A stretch of 64,000 bases of DNA from positions 32,026 through 96,025 of the forward strand of contig CAYTTA010000004.1 of assembly GCA_964440655.1 (NCBI GenBank). The letters run 5' to 3'. This document shows, one piece after another, positions 8,326 to 17,262 of this stretch (within the stretch, counting starts at the first letter, position 1; every line of letters begins with the position of its first letter). This stretch comes from CAYTTA01 sp964440655 (lineage in GTDB: Bacteria > Bacteroidota > Rhodothermia > Balneolales > Balneolaceae). The translations under genes were made by a program, and so were the position numbers. A model generated the notes under the pieces. The model had not been told where the DNA came from. It saw only the letters and a program-made list of their open reading frames with translations, and did no database searches.

Positions 8326-8808
8326 TTATCCCTCTCTGTACCAAAGGACCACGGCCGCGAATGTGGAACCGCATTTCTCCACAGTGTGCTCGGCTCCAAC
8401 CGTTTTGATCTCCCGCAGTTTCCGGCCGCGATAGGAAAAAGCGTCCCGAACCATCTGTTCGACAGCCGCTTTCACTTCGGCCAGAGGCGCTGTATCGGAG
8501 TGCTCCATGATCACGCCCGGCTCCGTGTCATCCTCCGGGATGCCAGCGGCAACAGCCGAGGAGATGATCTGACCCGGTGTGGACTCCACGATGTTCGCGT
8601 AGGCGAGTGGGATGAGTCCCCCTTTCGGAAGATTCATGCTCTCGATCTCCACCTGTCCGGCCGACGGTGGCAAGATACTGCTCATTCTCATCAGGTTGGT
8701 GTCACCCACCCCGGCTTCAAGAAGTGCGTTGTCGAATGCATTCAGTGGGGAATTCCCTTCTGCCGCGCCTGTAACGAGGGCATAGATATCAGGTGTTTTA
8801 ACCATCAT
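8326..8808 (-). CDS. pdaD: Pyruvoyl-dependent arginine decarboxylase
   Basis: The enzyme decarboxylates arginine to agmatine using a covalently bound pyruvoyl group made by self-cleavage of the proenzyme. The cleavage region NLMRMSSILPPSA is clear, with the Ser-Ser pair at residues 43-44; Ser44 would become the pyruvoyl group of the alpha chain. Other family signatures are the glycine/alanine-rich LPKGGLIPLAYANI and the C-terminal CGSTFAAVVLWY. At 160 residues it has the usual length. ATG at 8808 or the adjacent ATG at 8805 may be used. It lies between speH and speE, which fits the arginine-agmatine-spermidine route. Confidence 0.93.
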   Translation of the reverse strand: MMVKTPDIYALVTGAAEGNSPLNAFDNALLEAGVGDTNLMRMSSILPPSAGQVEIESMNLPKGGLIPLAYANIVESTPGQIISSAVAAGIPEDDTEPGVIMEHSDTAPLAEVKAAVEQMVRDAFSYRGRKLREIKTVGAEHTVEKCGSTFAAVVLWYREG

Positions 8809-8845
8809 CTGATAAAACCTAAGTCTGTGAAATTAATAAATAAAG

Positions 8846-9259
8846 TCAGTTCTCCCGGACGGTGGGTTCCGGTTTGAAACGCAGTTTTTCGCCTGCCGGA
8901 ACCTTGAATACTCCCCGCTTCATCTCCATGCTGGAGACATTGGCCGATTCAAAGTTCTCCTTAAGCCTCTCTTGAATGATCCAGGGATCGATGGTCTCCC
9001 CGCAGGTAAAGATGTCAACGGCAGCGTACCGGTACTCAGGCCAGGTATGGATGGCGACGTGAGATTCGGCAATAACAACCACACCGCTTACCCCGAATGG
9101 ACTGAAAGTGTGGAAATTGTGAGAAATGATTGTTGCCCGGGCCTCTCTGGTTGCTCCGAGAACCGCCTGTTCAATGAAGTGGGCGTCGTTTAGTCTGGCC
9201 TCGTTGCAGTCATAAAATTCAACAAGAATCTGCCGGCCGAGTGCTTCCATCTTTACCAT
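8846..9259 (-). CDS. speH: S-adenosylmethionine decarboxylase proenzyme
   Basis: This short prokaryotic SAM decarboxylase makes the aminopropyl donor for polyamine synthesis. The self-cleavage site is Glu65-Ser66 in IAESHVAIHTWPEYRYAA, and the following DIFTCG contains the conserved Cys86 used as proton donor. The 137-residue length is normal for the 1B class. It is the first gene of the polyamine cluster and is separated from the next gene by 37 bases. The spacer upstream contains degenerate 13-base repeats, which could be regulatory. Confidence 0.95.
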   Translation of the reverse strand: MVKMEALGRQILVEFYDCNEARLNDAHFIEQAVLGATREARATIISHNFHTFSPFGVSGVVVIAESHVAIHTWPEYRYAAVDIFTCGETIDPWIIQERLKENFESANVSSMEMKRGVFKVPAGEKLRFKPEPTVREN

Positions 9260-9789
9260 TCCAGCTCTTTCCTCTACAGTTATTGGGAATCATGACGTTT
9301 GGGGTGTTTGGTTATTTAATCTGCTACGCTCTCCGGAGGCCGGATATTGCTTCGGTCAGAAAGGTTTTCGACCGGTTGACAAGCAGAAAAATAAATTACA
9401 CAGAATTTGCATTGGAATGATACACCCCGGTAAAAAAATTTTCACCCGAAAAAAGGATACTCTGTCAGGGTTCCGCTCTCGGGGTCTGCGGTCAGGGTTC
9501 CACATCAGAGTCTGAGGTCAAAGTCTGCAGTCAGAGTCTGAGGTCCACGACCGGGCCGTCATGGGCAGAGTGAAAGAGTTGAGAGAGCGAATTTTGAATG
9601 AAGAAGAATCAGCGATCGGACCGAATGAAAGAATAAAGACCAGGTGACTGAGAAGTGACTTGGAAGTGACTGAACTGAGAAGTGGCGGGACGGGGAAGTG
9701 ATGGGGTGATACAAGGCACGTTTTTGAAGAGCATCCCCCGACATTATCCGAATCAGACAGGAAACACCCGTCCCGGCAATCCGGTTGGA
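9260..9789. repeat. Repeat-rich intergenic region upstream of speH
   Basis: About 530 bases with no supported gene. Five consecutive 13-base units of the type GTCTGNGGTCAGA occupy 9484-9548, with a further degenerate copy just before them from about 9470. A second family built on GAAGTGA recurs about every 10-20 bases in 9643-9708. The stretch from 9430 to 9460 is A/T rich (runs of A and T). The region separates the minus-strand speH from the 81-residue gene that ends at 9790, so it must hold the speH promoter. Confidence 0.5.
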
Positions 9790-10035
9790 TCAGGAGTGTG
9801 TCTCCCGCTCCAACCGTTCTGCCAGTCTTTGCTCAAATCCATGGGACACAGTGTATTTGGGAAGGGATTTGAGCTTCAGTCGAATATTTCGGTTGATCCT
9901 GGCCATCATGGAATATTCCGGCCTTACCTTCAGGAGCATCTCAAATTTTACGACATCCCGGATGCCCATTCTCTCGTCTGAATATTTCAGGATCATCTCA
10001 TTGATCGACTCCTCGGAAAACAGATCATCGTGCAT
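9790..10035 (-). CDS. Small hypothetical protein downstream of ECF sigma factor
   Basis: The 81-residue protein is charged and helical, has no membrane segment, and ends with HGFEQRLAERLERETHS. That closing pattern resembles the F..RL..R.. segment that follows zinc-binding domains in some anti-sigma factors, but no Cys/His zinc site or membrane anchor is present. It starts 57 bases after the sigma-factor stop codon on the same strand, so co-transcription is likely and a regulatory partnership is possible. An 18-base perfect inverted repeat (10069-10086) sits between the two genes. The function is not assigned. Confidence 0.55.
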   Translation of the reverse strand: MHDDLFSEESINEMILKYSDERMGIRDVVKFEMLLKVRPEYSMMARINRNIRLKLKSLPKYTVSHGFEQRLAERLERETHS

Positions 10036-10068
10036 GGGTATGGTGAGAATCCAATCATCATTGATTAC

Positions 10069-10086
10069 ACAGGTTTCATAACCTGT
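10069..10086 (-). other. Short inverted repeat between sigma factor and 81-residue gene
   Basis: The minus strand reads ACAGGTTATGAAACCTGT, two perfect 7-base arms around a 4-base loop, 6 bases after the sigma-factor stop. There is no T-tract, so it is more likely an mRNA stability or processing hairpin than a terminator. Confidence 0.35.
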
Positions 10087-10092
10087 ACTATC

Positions 10093-10731
10093 TCATAATA
10101 CCGCTGCACGTTCATTTTGTTTCCCTGCCGTCGTCGCGTTCATGTAGCCGTCAAGGATGGTCTGGAGCTGAAGGCGGCCCCTGTTGATCCGCGACTTGAC
10201 GGTTCCCATTGCCGTATCGGTGATTTCGGCAATCTCTTCGTAGGTCAGCTCCTGGATATCACGAAGAACAATCGCTTCGCGGAACTCCTCGTTCAGCTCC
10301 ATGAGCGCCTTCTCAAGCTGCTGGATGCAAAGTTTCTGATGAAGCTCCTCATCCTGGAGGATGTTTCCATCCTCGAAATCCATTTCTCGGGATTCGGAAT
10401 CCCCGGCATCCTCATGGATGGAGATTTTCTGCATCCGCTGTTTCTTTTTATAGAGACTCTTGGCCAGATTCAGGGCGATGGTATACATCCAGGTGGAGAA
10501 CTTTGCGATCCGCTCGTAGGAGTGACGGCTGCGATGAACCCGAAGAAAGGTCTCCTGAACCAGATCCTCACAATCCTCATGATTGTGTGTATAGCGATAG
10601 AGAAAGTTGTGGAGTCTGTTTTTGTACCTGGAAACCAGAATGTTGAAAGCCTGAACGGTTCCCTGCTGGAACTGTTCCATAAGGTCCTCGTCGTTCAGAT
10701 GGTACAACTTTGCACTCGAAATGACTTTCAT
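10093..10731 (-). CDS. RNA polymerase sigma-70 family, ECF type
   Basis: The 212-residue protein has the ECF two-domain architecture. Region 2 lies at about residues 25-95 (AFNILVSRYKNRLHNFLYRYTHNHEDCEDLVQETF, then FSTWMYTIALNLAKSLYKKK). Region 4 lies at about 130-195 (LNEEFREAIVLRDIQELTYEEIAEITDTAMGTVKSRINRGRLQL), with a clear helix-turn-helix. A charged linker (about 100-130) separates them. The gene is followed by a small charged protein that might be its partner; no typical membrane anti-sigma gene is present. Target promoters are unknown. Confidence 0.93.
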   Translation of the reverse strand: MKVISSAKLYHLNDEDLMEQFQQGTVQAFNILVSRYKNRLHNFLYRYTHNHEDCEDLVQETFLRVHRSRHSYERIAKFSTWMYTIALNLAKSLYKKKQRMQKISIHEDAGDSESREMDFEDGNILQDEELHQKLCIQQLEKALMELNEEFREAIVLRDIQELTYEEIAEITDTAMGTVKSRINRGRLQLQTILDGYMNATTAGKQNERAAVL

Positions 10732-10788
10732 TGCTTCTCCTGTCAGATGTTGATGATTGCGTGCCGGTCAGCCCGGCTGCATTGCCGT

Positions 10789-11844
10789 CTAACCGGCGAT
10801 GCGTCTGATCAACAGGAGAAATACGGTGGGGATATCGAGTGTGCTGTAGCCTTTGGCTGCCATGTCGGCATCCAGAAGGGCTTCAAAAATCTGAGGAATC
10901 TCTGCCAGATGAAACCGGGATGCGTCTTTCCAGATCTGATCAAAATACCAGCTGCTGGAAATTCCCATCTCCTGCTGAATCCGGGTTTTGCTCATCCCTT
11001 TTTCAGCGAGGCGGCGAACCTGCCAGATGTTGCCAAACACACTGTAAAAGAATCCCACGGTCCGAATTACTTCTCCCGCGTCTGATCTTGTTTTAAGCAA
11101 CATCTGTTCCACGATGGCCATCGCGCGCTCACGATCCCGCCGCATGACCGCTTCTTTGAGCTCAATCGTCGAATATTCGCGATATGAGCCGGTAACCTTC
11201 ACCACATCCTCTGCGGTGACCCTCTCCCGGGTGTCCACAAAAGTGCACACCTTATCTATTTCTGTAGACAGTAGCTGAAGGTTGTTGCCGACCAGCTGGC
11301 CCAGTATCTGGGCGCCGTTCGGCTCGATCGACTTGCCGTAATGCTGTTCAGCCCACTGGCTGATCCAGTCCGGGATTCTCTCTTCCCTGAGCCGCGGAAA
11401 GGAGCGTGACCAGAGGTGCTCCGATCTTGCCGTGAGGGCTTTGCCCAGGGCGGTTCTCTTGTCTATCGGTTTCTCGTCGATCAGAAGGAGAATGGTGGAT
11501 GGATTGGGCTGCTTCAGGTAGGAAAGCAGATCGGCAGGCTCTCCTCCTCCGTCCGCTCCGCGACGCAGCTTTCGAAAATCGCGGACCACCACAATCCGCC
11601 GCTCGGACATCATGGGATAGCTGCGGGCAATCCGCAGGACATCATCCGGCGAGACTTCATCGGCGTAGAGCAGGTCCAGATTGAAATCTCTCATTTCGGG
11701 AGGCAGCAGGCGGATGATCTCCTCCTGAAGGAGATCCAGGAAGAAACTCTCCTCTCCGTGAAGATAGTAGACGGGCTTCCTCTGATTACTGCGGATGTTC
11801 TGCAGTGTCTCCCGGTAAGATTCTATGCTGCTCTTCTCTGCCAA
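10789..11844 (-). CDS. holA: DNA polymerase III subunit delta
   Basis: HolA is the delta subunit of the clamp loader and opens the beta clamp. The 351-residue protein starts with the typical RKPVYYLHGEESFFLDLLQEEI and continues with FNLDLLYADEVSPDDVLRIARSYPMMSERRIVVVRDF, then a helical C-terminal domain (LLLKTRSDAGEVIRTVGFFYSVFGNIWQVRRLAEKG) that fits the delta family. The P-loop is absent, as expected for delta. It has the usual length and lies between asnS and the sigma factor on the same strand, with 57 bases to the latter. Confidence 0.9.
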   Translation of the reverse strand: MAEKSSIESYRETLQNIRSNQRKPVYYLHGEESFFLDLLQEEIIRLLPPEMRDFNLDLLYADEVSPDDVLRIARSYPMMSERRIVVVRDFRKLRRGADGGGEPADLLSYLKQPNPSTILLLIDEKPIDKRTALGKALTARSEHLWSRSFPRLREERIPDWISQWAEQHYGKSIEPNGAQILGQLVGNNLQLLSTEIDKVCTFVDTRERVTAEDVVKVTGSYREYSTIELKEAVMRRDRERAMAIVEQMLLKTRSDAGEVIRTVGFFYSVFGNIWQVRRLAEKGMSKTRIQQEMGISSSWYFDQIWKDASRFHLAEIPQIFEALLDADMAAKGYSTLDIPTVFLLLIRRIAG

Positions 11845-11988
11845 CCGCGCAGTTAATTCATGAAAGCTTGTGAAATCTCCTTGCCACCGCCTCGGCTGCC
11901 GTACGGCCGGCTCGCCACACTACCGTATCGCCAGTCCGAACCATCAAAACGAACAGAGACCTGACCGACGCCGCCGGTACCGCCTCCC

Positions 11989-13485
11989 CTAGGGAGTGAG
12001 TCGGCCAAGCATCCGTGGAAAAGGAACGGTTTCCCGTACATGGTGAAGTCCGCTTATCCAGGCTACGGCCCGCTCGAGACCCAGACCGAAACCGGAATGG
12101 GGAACGGTGCCGAATCGTCTCAGGTCAAGATACCACTCAAAAACCTCTTCCGGCAGTTTATGTTCCTCCAGCCTTTGACAAAGGACCTCCAGACTCTCCT
12201 CCCTCTGGCTCCCTCCGATGATCTCTCCGTACCCTTCCGGTGCGAGCAGGTCCATGGCCAGTGCCAGTTCCTCATTCTCCGGATCCCGTTTCATGTAAAA
12301 AGCTTTGACACGGGCCGGATAGCGATGGACGAATACGGGGGCATCAAACTGCATCGTCAGAAGGGTTTCATCACTTCCTCCGAAATCCTCTCCCCATTCA
12401 AAATCATGGACCGATCTTCTCCAGACGGGAATGTTCCGAAGGTCTTCCTCAATCTGGTCGAGCCGTGACTGAATCTCCCGGCTCCTCTCGGCGATCTCTC
12501 CCTTTCGACCCTTTTTAGCCGAACCCTGCTCCCGTTTCAGTTCATCCAGCTCCGTGACCAGCGAATCCCGCTCCAGATGCCGCTCCTCCTCCATCCGGTC
12601 GAGTTGTTTCAGCGTCTTTTCCCCTTTTAGAATCTCGACGGCATCGCTGTAGGAGATGCGGTGAAATTCCCTCTCCACCGCCTCACGAAGGGGTGTGGTG
12701 TCCCTCTGCAGAATCTGCAGTTCGGTGCTGCGGTTTGCAAGGACCCGGCGGAGGATCGACTTGACCATCGCCTCGGCAAGGTCCATGTCCATCTTCAGAT
12801 CGTAGAAGGCCATCTCCGGTTCCACCATCCAGAATTCAGCCAGGTGGCGGCGTGTCTTGCTCTTTTCAGCCCGGAAGGTGGGACCGAACGTGTAGACCTT
12901 CCCGTGTGCCATCGCCATCGCTTCGGCATAGAGCTGGCCCGACTGTGTCAGGTAAGCTTTCTCATCAAAAAAATCGGTTTCGAAAAGAGTGGTGGTCCCT
13001 TCACTGGCATTGCCGGTAAAGATCGGGGCATCAAGCTGCAGAAATCCCTGCTCATGGAAAAAGGAGTGGATGGCAAAGACGATCTCACTCCGGATCCTCA
13101 TGGCGGCCCACTGACGCCGGCTCCGCAGCCAGAGATGCCGGTTGTCCATCAGAAATTCCACCCCGTGTTCTTTGGGAGTGATGGGATAGTTTTCTGCAAT
13201 TTGCAGGATCTTCAGACCGCTTGCATGAAGCTCCACCCCACCCTGACTCCGCTCATCCCGGACAACGGTACCGGTGATCTCCAGGGAGCTTTCCCGGGCG
13301 AGCTGCAGGGCTTCCTCCCAGATCAGATCGGAGACATCCTGCCTGGAGATGATGCACTGGCAGAATCCTGTTCCGTCCCTCAGTTCGATAAACTGCATCG
13401 ATTTGCTGCTCCGATGATGGACAACCCATCCCCGAAGGGTTACCTCCTTGCCGGTAAAAGAATCGAGATGTTCAATGGTAGTCAT
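11989..13485 (-). CDS. asnS: Asparagine-tRNA ligase with coiled-coil insertion
   Basis: This class II synthetase charges tRNA-Asn. An N-terminal OB-fold (about 1-105) is followed by the catalytic domain with motif 2 (FRAEKSKTRRHLAEFWMVEPE, about 204-224) and motif 3 (GFGLGLERAVAW, about 465-476). The 498-residue protein is about 30 residues longer than common bacterial AsnRS. The excess is a highly charged heptad-like segment at about residues 288-352 (repeated LDEL/LDQIEEDL patterns), placed just before the VHDFEWGEDFGG segment. This looks like an added antiparallel coiled coil. Aspartyl specificity is unlikely because the overall sequence follows AsnRS. Confidence 0.93.
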   Translation of the reverse strand: MTTIEHLDSFTGKEVTLRGWVVHHRSSKSMQFIELRDGTGFCQCIISRQDVSDLIWEEALQLARESSLEITGTVVRDERSQGGVELHASGLKILQIAENYPITPKEHGVEFLMDNRHLWLRSRRQWAAMRIRSEIVFAIHSFFHEQGFLQLDAPIFTGNASEGTTTLFETDFFDEKAYLTQSGQLYAEAMAMAHGKVYTFGPTFRAEKSKTRRHLAEFWMVEPEMAFYDLKMDMDLAEAMVKSILRRVLANRSTELQILQRDTTPLREAVEREFHRISYSDAVEILKGEKTLKQLDRMEEERHLERDSLVTELDELKREQGSAKKGRKGEIAERSREIQSRLDQIEEDLRNIPVWRRSVHDFEWGEDFGGSDETLLTMQFDAPVFVHRYPARVKAFYMKRDPENEELALAMDLLAPEGYGEIIGGSQREESLEVLCQRLEEHKLPEEVFEWYLDLRRFGTVPHSGFGLGLERAVAWISGLHHVRETVPFPRMLGRLTP

Positions 13486-13509
13486 TGCAGCTCTTGATAT
13501 TACATTAAA

Positions 13510-14850
13510 CTATCTTTCTGCAGAGGATTCCGTCTTTTCTCCCTCCGCCGTTTTATCTTCAGGTCTGGATCCCTCTGCTTCTGCAGCGGGGACCTCTCCG
13601 TTCTCCGGAAGAAGCAGCGCTTCGGAGAAGATCTCCTTATTGAAGAACTCACGGGAGAACTCCTGAATATCCCCGCTCGTCACCCGGTCGATGTTCTCAA
13701 CCAGTTCGTCGAGAGAGACAAAACGGTCATAGTAGAGCTCACTCCGGGCCAGACGCGTCATCCGGTTGCTCATGCTCTCCTGAGAGAGCAGCAGTTTCCC
13801 CTTGAGCTGGGATTTTGCTTCGGACAGCTCTTTTTCAGGCACAGCTTCCTCGATCATCCGATCGAATTCGGCAAAGATCAGTTCACGGACATGATCCACA
13901 TAGTTGCGGTCGGTTCCGATATAGACTCCGAACAGGCCCGAGTCGATGTAGGACTGATTGAACGTCCCGATCGAGTAGCAGTACCCATATTTCTCTCGAA
14001 CATTCTGGTGCAGCCGTGAACTCATCCCTCCTCCAAGAACCGTATTTGCCAGGAGCAGGCGATAGCGATCATTGTGATCGTAATGGAGACCTCTCCGGCC
14101 GATAATCATGTGGGTCTGTTCGATCGGCTTTGTAACCACCAGTTTGTCCGGCTCGTAGGCAGGAAGGTGGTTGGTGGCCAAGCCTGACTCCCGCTCGGTG
14201 GCGGGACCGTTCAGCAGCTTTCCGGCCAGTTCCACGACCCGTTCGTGCTCTACATTTCCCGCCACGGAGACCAGTAGATTCCAGGGCTGATAGCGCTCCT
14301 CAATGTAGCGGAAGAGGTCTTCCCGGGTAAATGCATTGACCGTCTCCTCGTATCCGATAATGGGCCGGCCCAGGGGGTGTCCTTTGAAGACGTGCCCGCT
14401 GAAGGACTCGAAAAGGTAATCTTCGGGACTGTCGCGATACATCTTCATCTCCTCGATCACCACCTTTTTTTCTTTCTCCAGCTCCTCTTCGGGGAAGATG
14501 GAGTTCTGAACCATGTCGGAGAGAACCTCCAGTGCCCGCTCCAGCTCGCTGTCCAGGGAGCGGGTGTAGTAGCAGGTGTATTCGCTGGAGGTGAAGGCAT
14601 TCATATAGCCGCCCACCGACTCCATGCTCAGGGCGATGTCGTACGCCGAGCGGGTTTCGGTCCCCTTGAAGAGCATATGTTCCAGAAAATGGGTGATCCC
14701 CGCCTTCTCATCGGGTTCATTCCGACTTCCGGTTTTAACCCAGATACCGACCGAGACGCTTTTCACGCTGTCGACCTGTTCGGTCACCACCTTCAGCCCA
14801 TTGTCAAGTCGGGTTTTCTGTACCGTCTCCATCTCATTCCAGTTCTTCAT
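13510..14850 (-). CDS. M16 family zinc metallopeptidase
   Basis: The protein is a mitochondrial-processing-peptidase-like member of the insulinase family. With ATG at 14850 it has 446 residues, and the inverted zinc motif HFLEH lies at 54-58 with the third ligand Glu134 in VIEEMKMYRDSP. The second half holds the family signature GLHYDHNDRYRLLLANTVLGGGMSSRLHQNVREKYGYCYS. The C-terminus is a Glu/Ala-rich acidic tail. An upstream in-frame extension would overlap pnp and cross its terminator, so it is rejected. No signal peptide is visible. In many FCB bacteria this gene follows pnp, as it does here. Confidence 0.92.
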   Translation of the reverse strand: MKNWNEMETVQKTRLDNGLKVVTEQVDSVKSVSVGIWVKTGSRNEPDEKAGITHFLEHMLFKGTETRSAYDIALSMESVGGYMNAFTSSEYTCYYTRSLDSELERALEVLSDMVQNSIFPEEELEKEKKVVIEEMKMYRDSPEDYLFESFSGHVFKGHPLGRPIIGYEETVNAFTREDLFRYIEERYQPWNLLVSVAGNVEHERVVELAGKLLNGPATERESGLATNHLPAYEPDKLVVTKPIEQTHMIIGRRGLHYDHNDRYRLLLANTVLGGGMSSRLHQNVREKYGYCYSIGTFNQSYIDSGLFGVYIGTDRNYVDHVRELIFAEFDRMIEEAVPEKELSEAKSQLKGKLLLSQESMSNRMTRLARSELYYDRFVSLDELVENIDRVTSGDIQEFSREFFNKEIFSEALLLPENGEVPAAEAEGSRPEDKTAEGEKTESSAER

Positions 14851-14932
14851 GCCGATACGATTTTCTGTTGTCGCCGTTGTAATCGGTCCCTGACGGACCC
14901 GGTGAGTCTGTAGCCAAAAATGCCGTCTGATT

Positions 14933-14966
14933 AAAAAAAAAGCGCCATCCGGGGGGACAGCGCTTT
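14933..14966 (-). terminator. Rho-independent terminator of pnp
   Basis: Read on the minus strand, AAAGCGC and GCGCTTT (14960-14966 and 14939-14945) form a 7-base stem followed by a run of T (14941-14933). It lies 21 bases after the pnp stop codon and upstream of the M16 peptidase start. Confidence 0.85.
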
Positions 14967-14986
14967 CACAGGATGGTTCTGCACGG

Positions 14987-17101
14987 TTACTCCCCCTCTT
15001 TGGGAAGCAGTGCCTTCCGGCTGAGCCGGAGTTTGTTGCCATGCTCGATCTTCAGGAGTTTCACCTCGATCTCGTCTCCCACAGAAAGCTCATCATTGAT
15101 ATCTTTCACGCGGGTGTGGTTCAGTTCCGAGATGTGCAGCAGACCCTCCCGGCCCGGAGCAATCTCTACAAAGGCACCGTACTCCTTGATCGCCTTCACC
15201 ACTCCGTGATAGACACCCCCTTCATCGAGCTGTCCGGTAATCGCCTTGATCCGCTCCTCAGCCTTGCGGGCATTATCCAGGTTTTCGGAGGAGATGGTGA
15301 TGATTCCGTTCCCTTTCTCATCCTCCTCTACCAGGATCTCCGTACCGGTTTCCCTCTGCAGGGTTTGAATCACCTTCCCGCCCGGGCCGATTACGGCACC
15401 GATCATGTCGCCGTCAATCTGCATTTTGAGGAACTGGGGCGCATATCTGGAGAGCTCCTTGCGGGGTTCGGAGATGGTTTTTGCCATCTCTTGCAGAATA
15501 TGGAGGCGGCCTTCTCTCGCCTGCTCCACAGCCTGGGCAAGAATTTCGAGAGAGATGCCCTTCACCTTCATATCCATCTGGGTGGCAGTCAGCCCGTCGG
15601 CCGTACCGGCCATCTTAAAGTCCATGTCTCCCATAAAATCTTCTTCACCACGGATGTCCGAGAGTACAACATGGTTGTTCTCTTTGATCACGATTCCCAT
15701 CGCGATTCCGGCTACCGGCTTGCGGAGCGGAACTCCGGCATCCATCAGTGCCATGGAACCCCCACAGACAGAAGCCATGGAGGAGGAGCCGTTGGACTCG
15801 AGAATATCGGAAATGACCCGGACCACGTAGCTGAACTCCTCGAATGTGGGCATCATCGGTTTGAGCGCCCGTTCGGCCAGTGCACCGTGACCGATCTCTC
15901 TCCGGCCGGGTCCGCGCAGGAATCCGGCTTCTCCCACGCTGAAGGGGGGGAAGTTGTAATGGAGCATGAACTGCTTGGGTTCCTCATGGAAGAGGGTATC
16001 GACATTCTGCTCATCGCGACGGGTTCCCAGTGTAACGGAAACCAGTGCCTGGGTTTCACCACGGGTGAAGATGGCCGATCCGTGTGTACGGGGCAGATAC
16101 CCCACACGGGTCCAGATCTCCCGGATGTCGGTCGGGCCGCGGCCGTCGATCCGCCGTTTGTTCTCCAGAATCTGATTGCGGACAGCCTCTTTCTCCAGAT
16201 TGCTGATCAGGGAGCGTACCGTCAGCTCCTGCTCTTCAAACCCTTCCTCCTGTGAGATCTGCTCGATTACCTGGTTGCGGATCTCACTGATGCGGTCGCC
16301 GTAAGCCTCCTTGCCAAGTCCGGTGGAGACCACTTCGGAAATCGGTCCCTCTGCAAGTTCACGGACCCGGGCCTGCAGCGCTTCATCAACAGCCGGCGGA
16401 GTGAACGGACGCTTCTCCTTTCCGAACTCACGGCGGAGTTCTTCCTGAAAATCGCACAGTTTCTTGATCGCCTCATGACCCGCACGGATGGCGTCCAGCA
16501 TCTCCTGTTCGGAGATCTCCTGCATCTCTCCTTCAATCATCAGGACGCTGTCGGTGGTCCCGCCGATGATCATGTCGATGTCACTCTCTTTGAGCTCGGA
16601 GATGGTGGGGTTGATGACAAACTCCCCGTTAACACGACCGACCCGGACCTCGGCCATCGGGCCGTTGAAGGGAATATCGGAGATATGGAGGGCAGCGGAT
16701 GCCCCCACTCCGCCAAGCACATCCGCTTCGTTCTGCCGGTCGGCAGAGATGACCTGACAGATGATCTGGGTGTCATTGTAATATCCTTCCGGAAAGAGGG
16801 GGCGCAGACTGCGGTCGATGAGCCGGCTCGCGAGCACTTCCAGTTCCGATGGACGCCCTTCCCTTTTCATGAATCCGCCCGGGAAGCGCCCCACTGCGGA
16901 GAAGCTCTCTCGCAGATCGACGGTGAGCGGGAAAAAGTCCTGACCCGGTTTGGGTTCTTTGGAGCTCACTGCGGTGCAGAGCACCATCGTCTCCCCCATT
17001 CTGACGACAACGGCACCGTCTGCCTGCTTGGCGAGCCGGCCTGTTTCGATCGACAGGGTTTTACCGGGCGCAAATTCAACACTTCTGAAATCTTCGTTCA
17101 T
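14987..17101 (-). CDS. pnp: Polyribonucleotide nucleotidyltransferase
   Basis: PNPase is a trimeric 3'-5' phosphorolytic exoribonuclease. The 704-residue protein has two RNase PH-like domains (about 10-215 and 310-540) joined by a helical domain, a KH domain (about 555-615, MIGAVIGPGGKVIQTLQRETG) and a C-terminal S1 domain (about 625-695, YHGVVKAIKEYGAFVEIAPGREGLLHISEL). Active-site residues in the second PH domain (DFKMAGTADGLTATQMDMK) are intact. It follows rpsO, as in most bacteria, but is separated from it by a terminator hairpin; read-through or an own promoter at 17102-17217 would be required. Confidence 0.97.
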   Translation of the reverse strand: MNEDFRSVEFAPGKTLSIETGRLAKQADGAVVVRMGETMVLCTAVSSKEPKPGQDFFPLTVDLRESFSAVGRFPGGFMKREGRPSELEVLASRLIDRSLRPLFPEGYYNDTQIICQVISADRQNEADVLGGVGASAALHISDIPFNGPMAEVRVGRVNGEFVINPTISELKESDIDMIIGGTTDSVLMIEGEMQEISEQEMLDAIRAGHEAIKKLCDFQEELRREFGKEKRPFTPPAVDEALQARVRELAEGPISEVVSTGLGKEAYGDRISEIRNQVIEQISQEEGFEEQELTVRSLISNLEKEAVRNQILENKRRIDGRGPTDIREIWTRVGYLPRTHGSAIFTRGETQALVSVTLGTRRDEQNVDTLFHEEPKQFMLHYNFPPFSVGEAGFLRGPGRREIGHGALAERALKPMMPTFEEFSYVVRVISDILESNGSSSMASVCGGSMALMDAGVPLRKPVAGIAMGIVIKENNHVVLSDIRGEEDFMGDMDFKMAGTADGLTATQMDMKVKGISLEILAQAVEQAREGRLHILQEMAKTISEPRKELSRYAPQFLKMQIDGDMIGAVIGPGGKVIQTLQRETGTEILVEEDEKGNGIITISSENLDNARKAEERIKAITGQLDEGGVYHGVVKAIKEYGAFVEIAPGREGLLHISELNHTRVKDINDELSVGDEIEVKLLKIEHGNKLRLSRKALLPKEGE

Positions 17102-17217
17102 ACTGGTCTATAATGTTTGGTCCTGATTGGAATCTTCCCGGCCGTTTTACCGGGGCGGGTCCTCCTTCTCCGGGCGGATTGACCGGAGAGTGCCTCCTGG
17201 CAGAAGAACCCATATAG

Positions 17218-17248
17218 AAAAAAGGCACGTCAATACAACGTGCCTTTT
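17218..17248 (-). terminator. Terminator between rpsO and pnp
   Basis: AAAAGGCACGT (17220-17230) and ACGTGCCTTTT (17238-17248) form an 11-base perfect stem with a 7-base loop. On the minus strand the stem is followed by T residues to 17218. It lies 15 bases after the rpsO stop. The symmetric A and T flanks would allow action in both directions. Confidence 0.85.
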
Positions 17249-17262
17249 CTTGAAAGCCGGTT

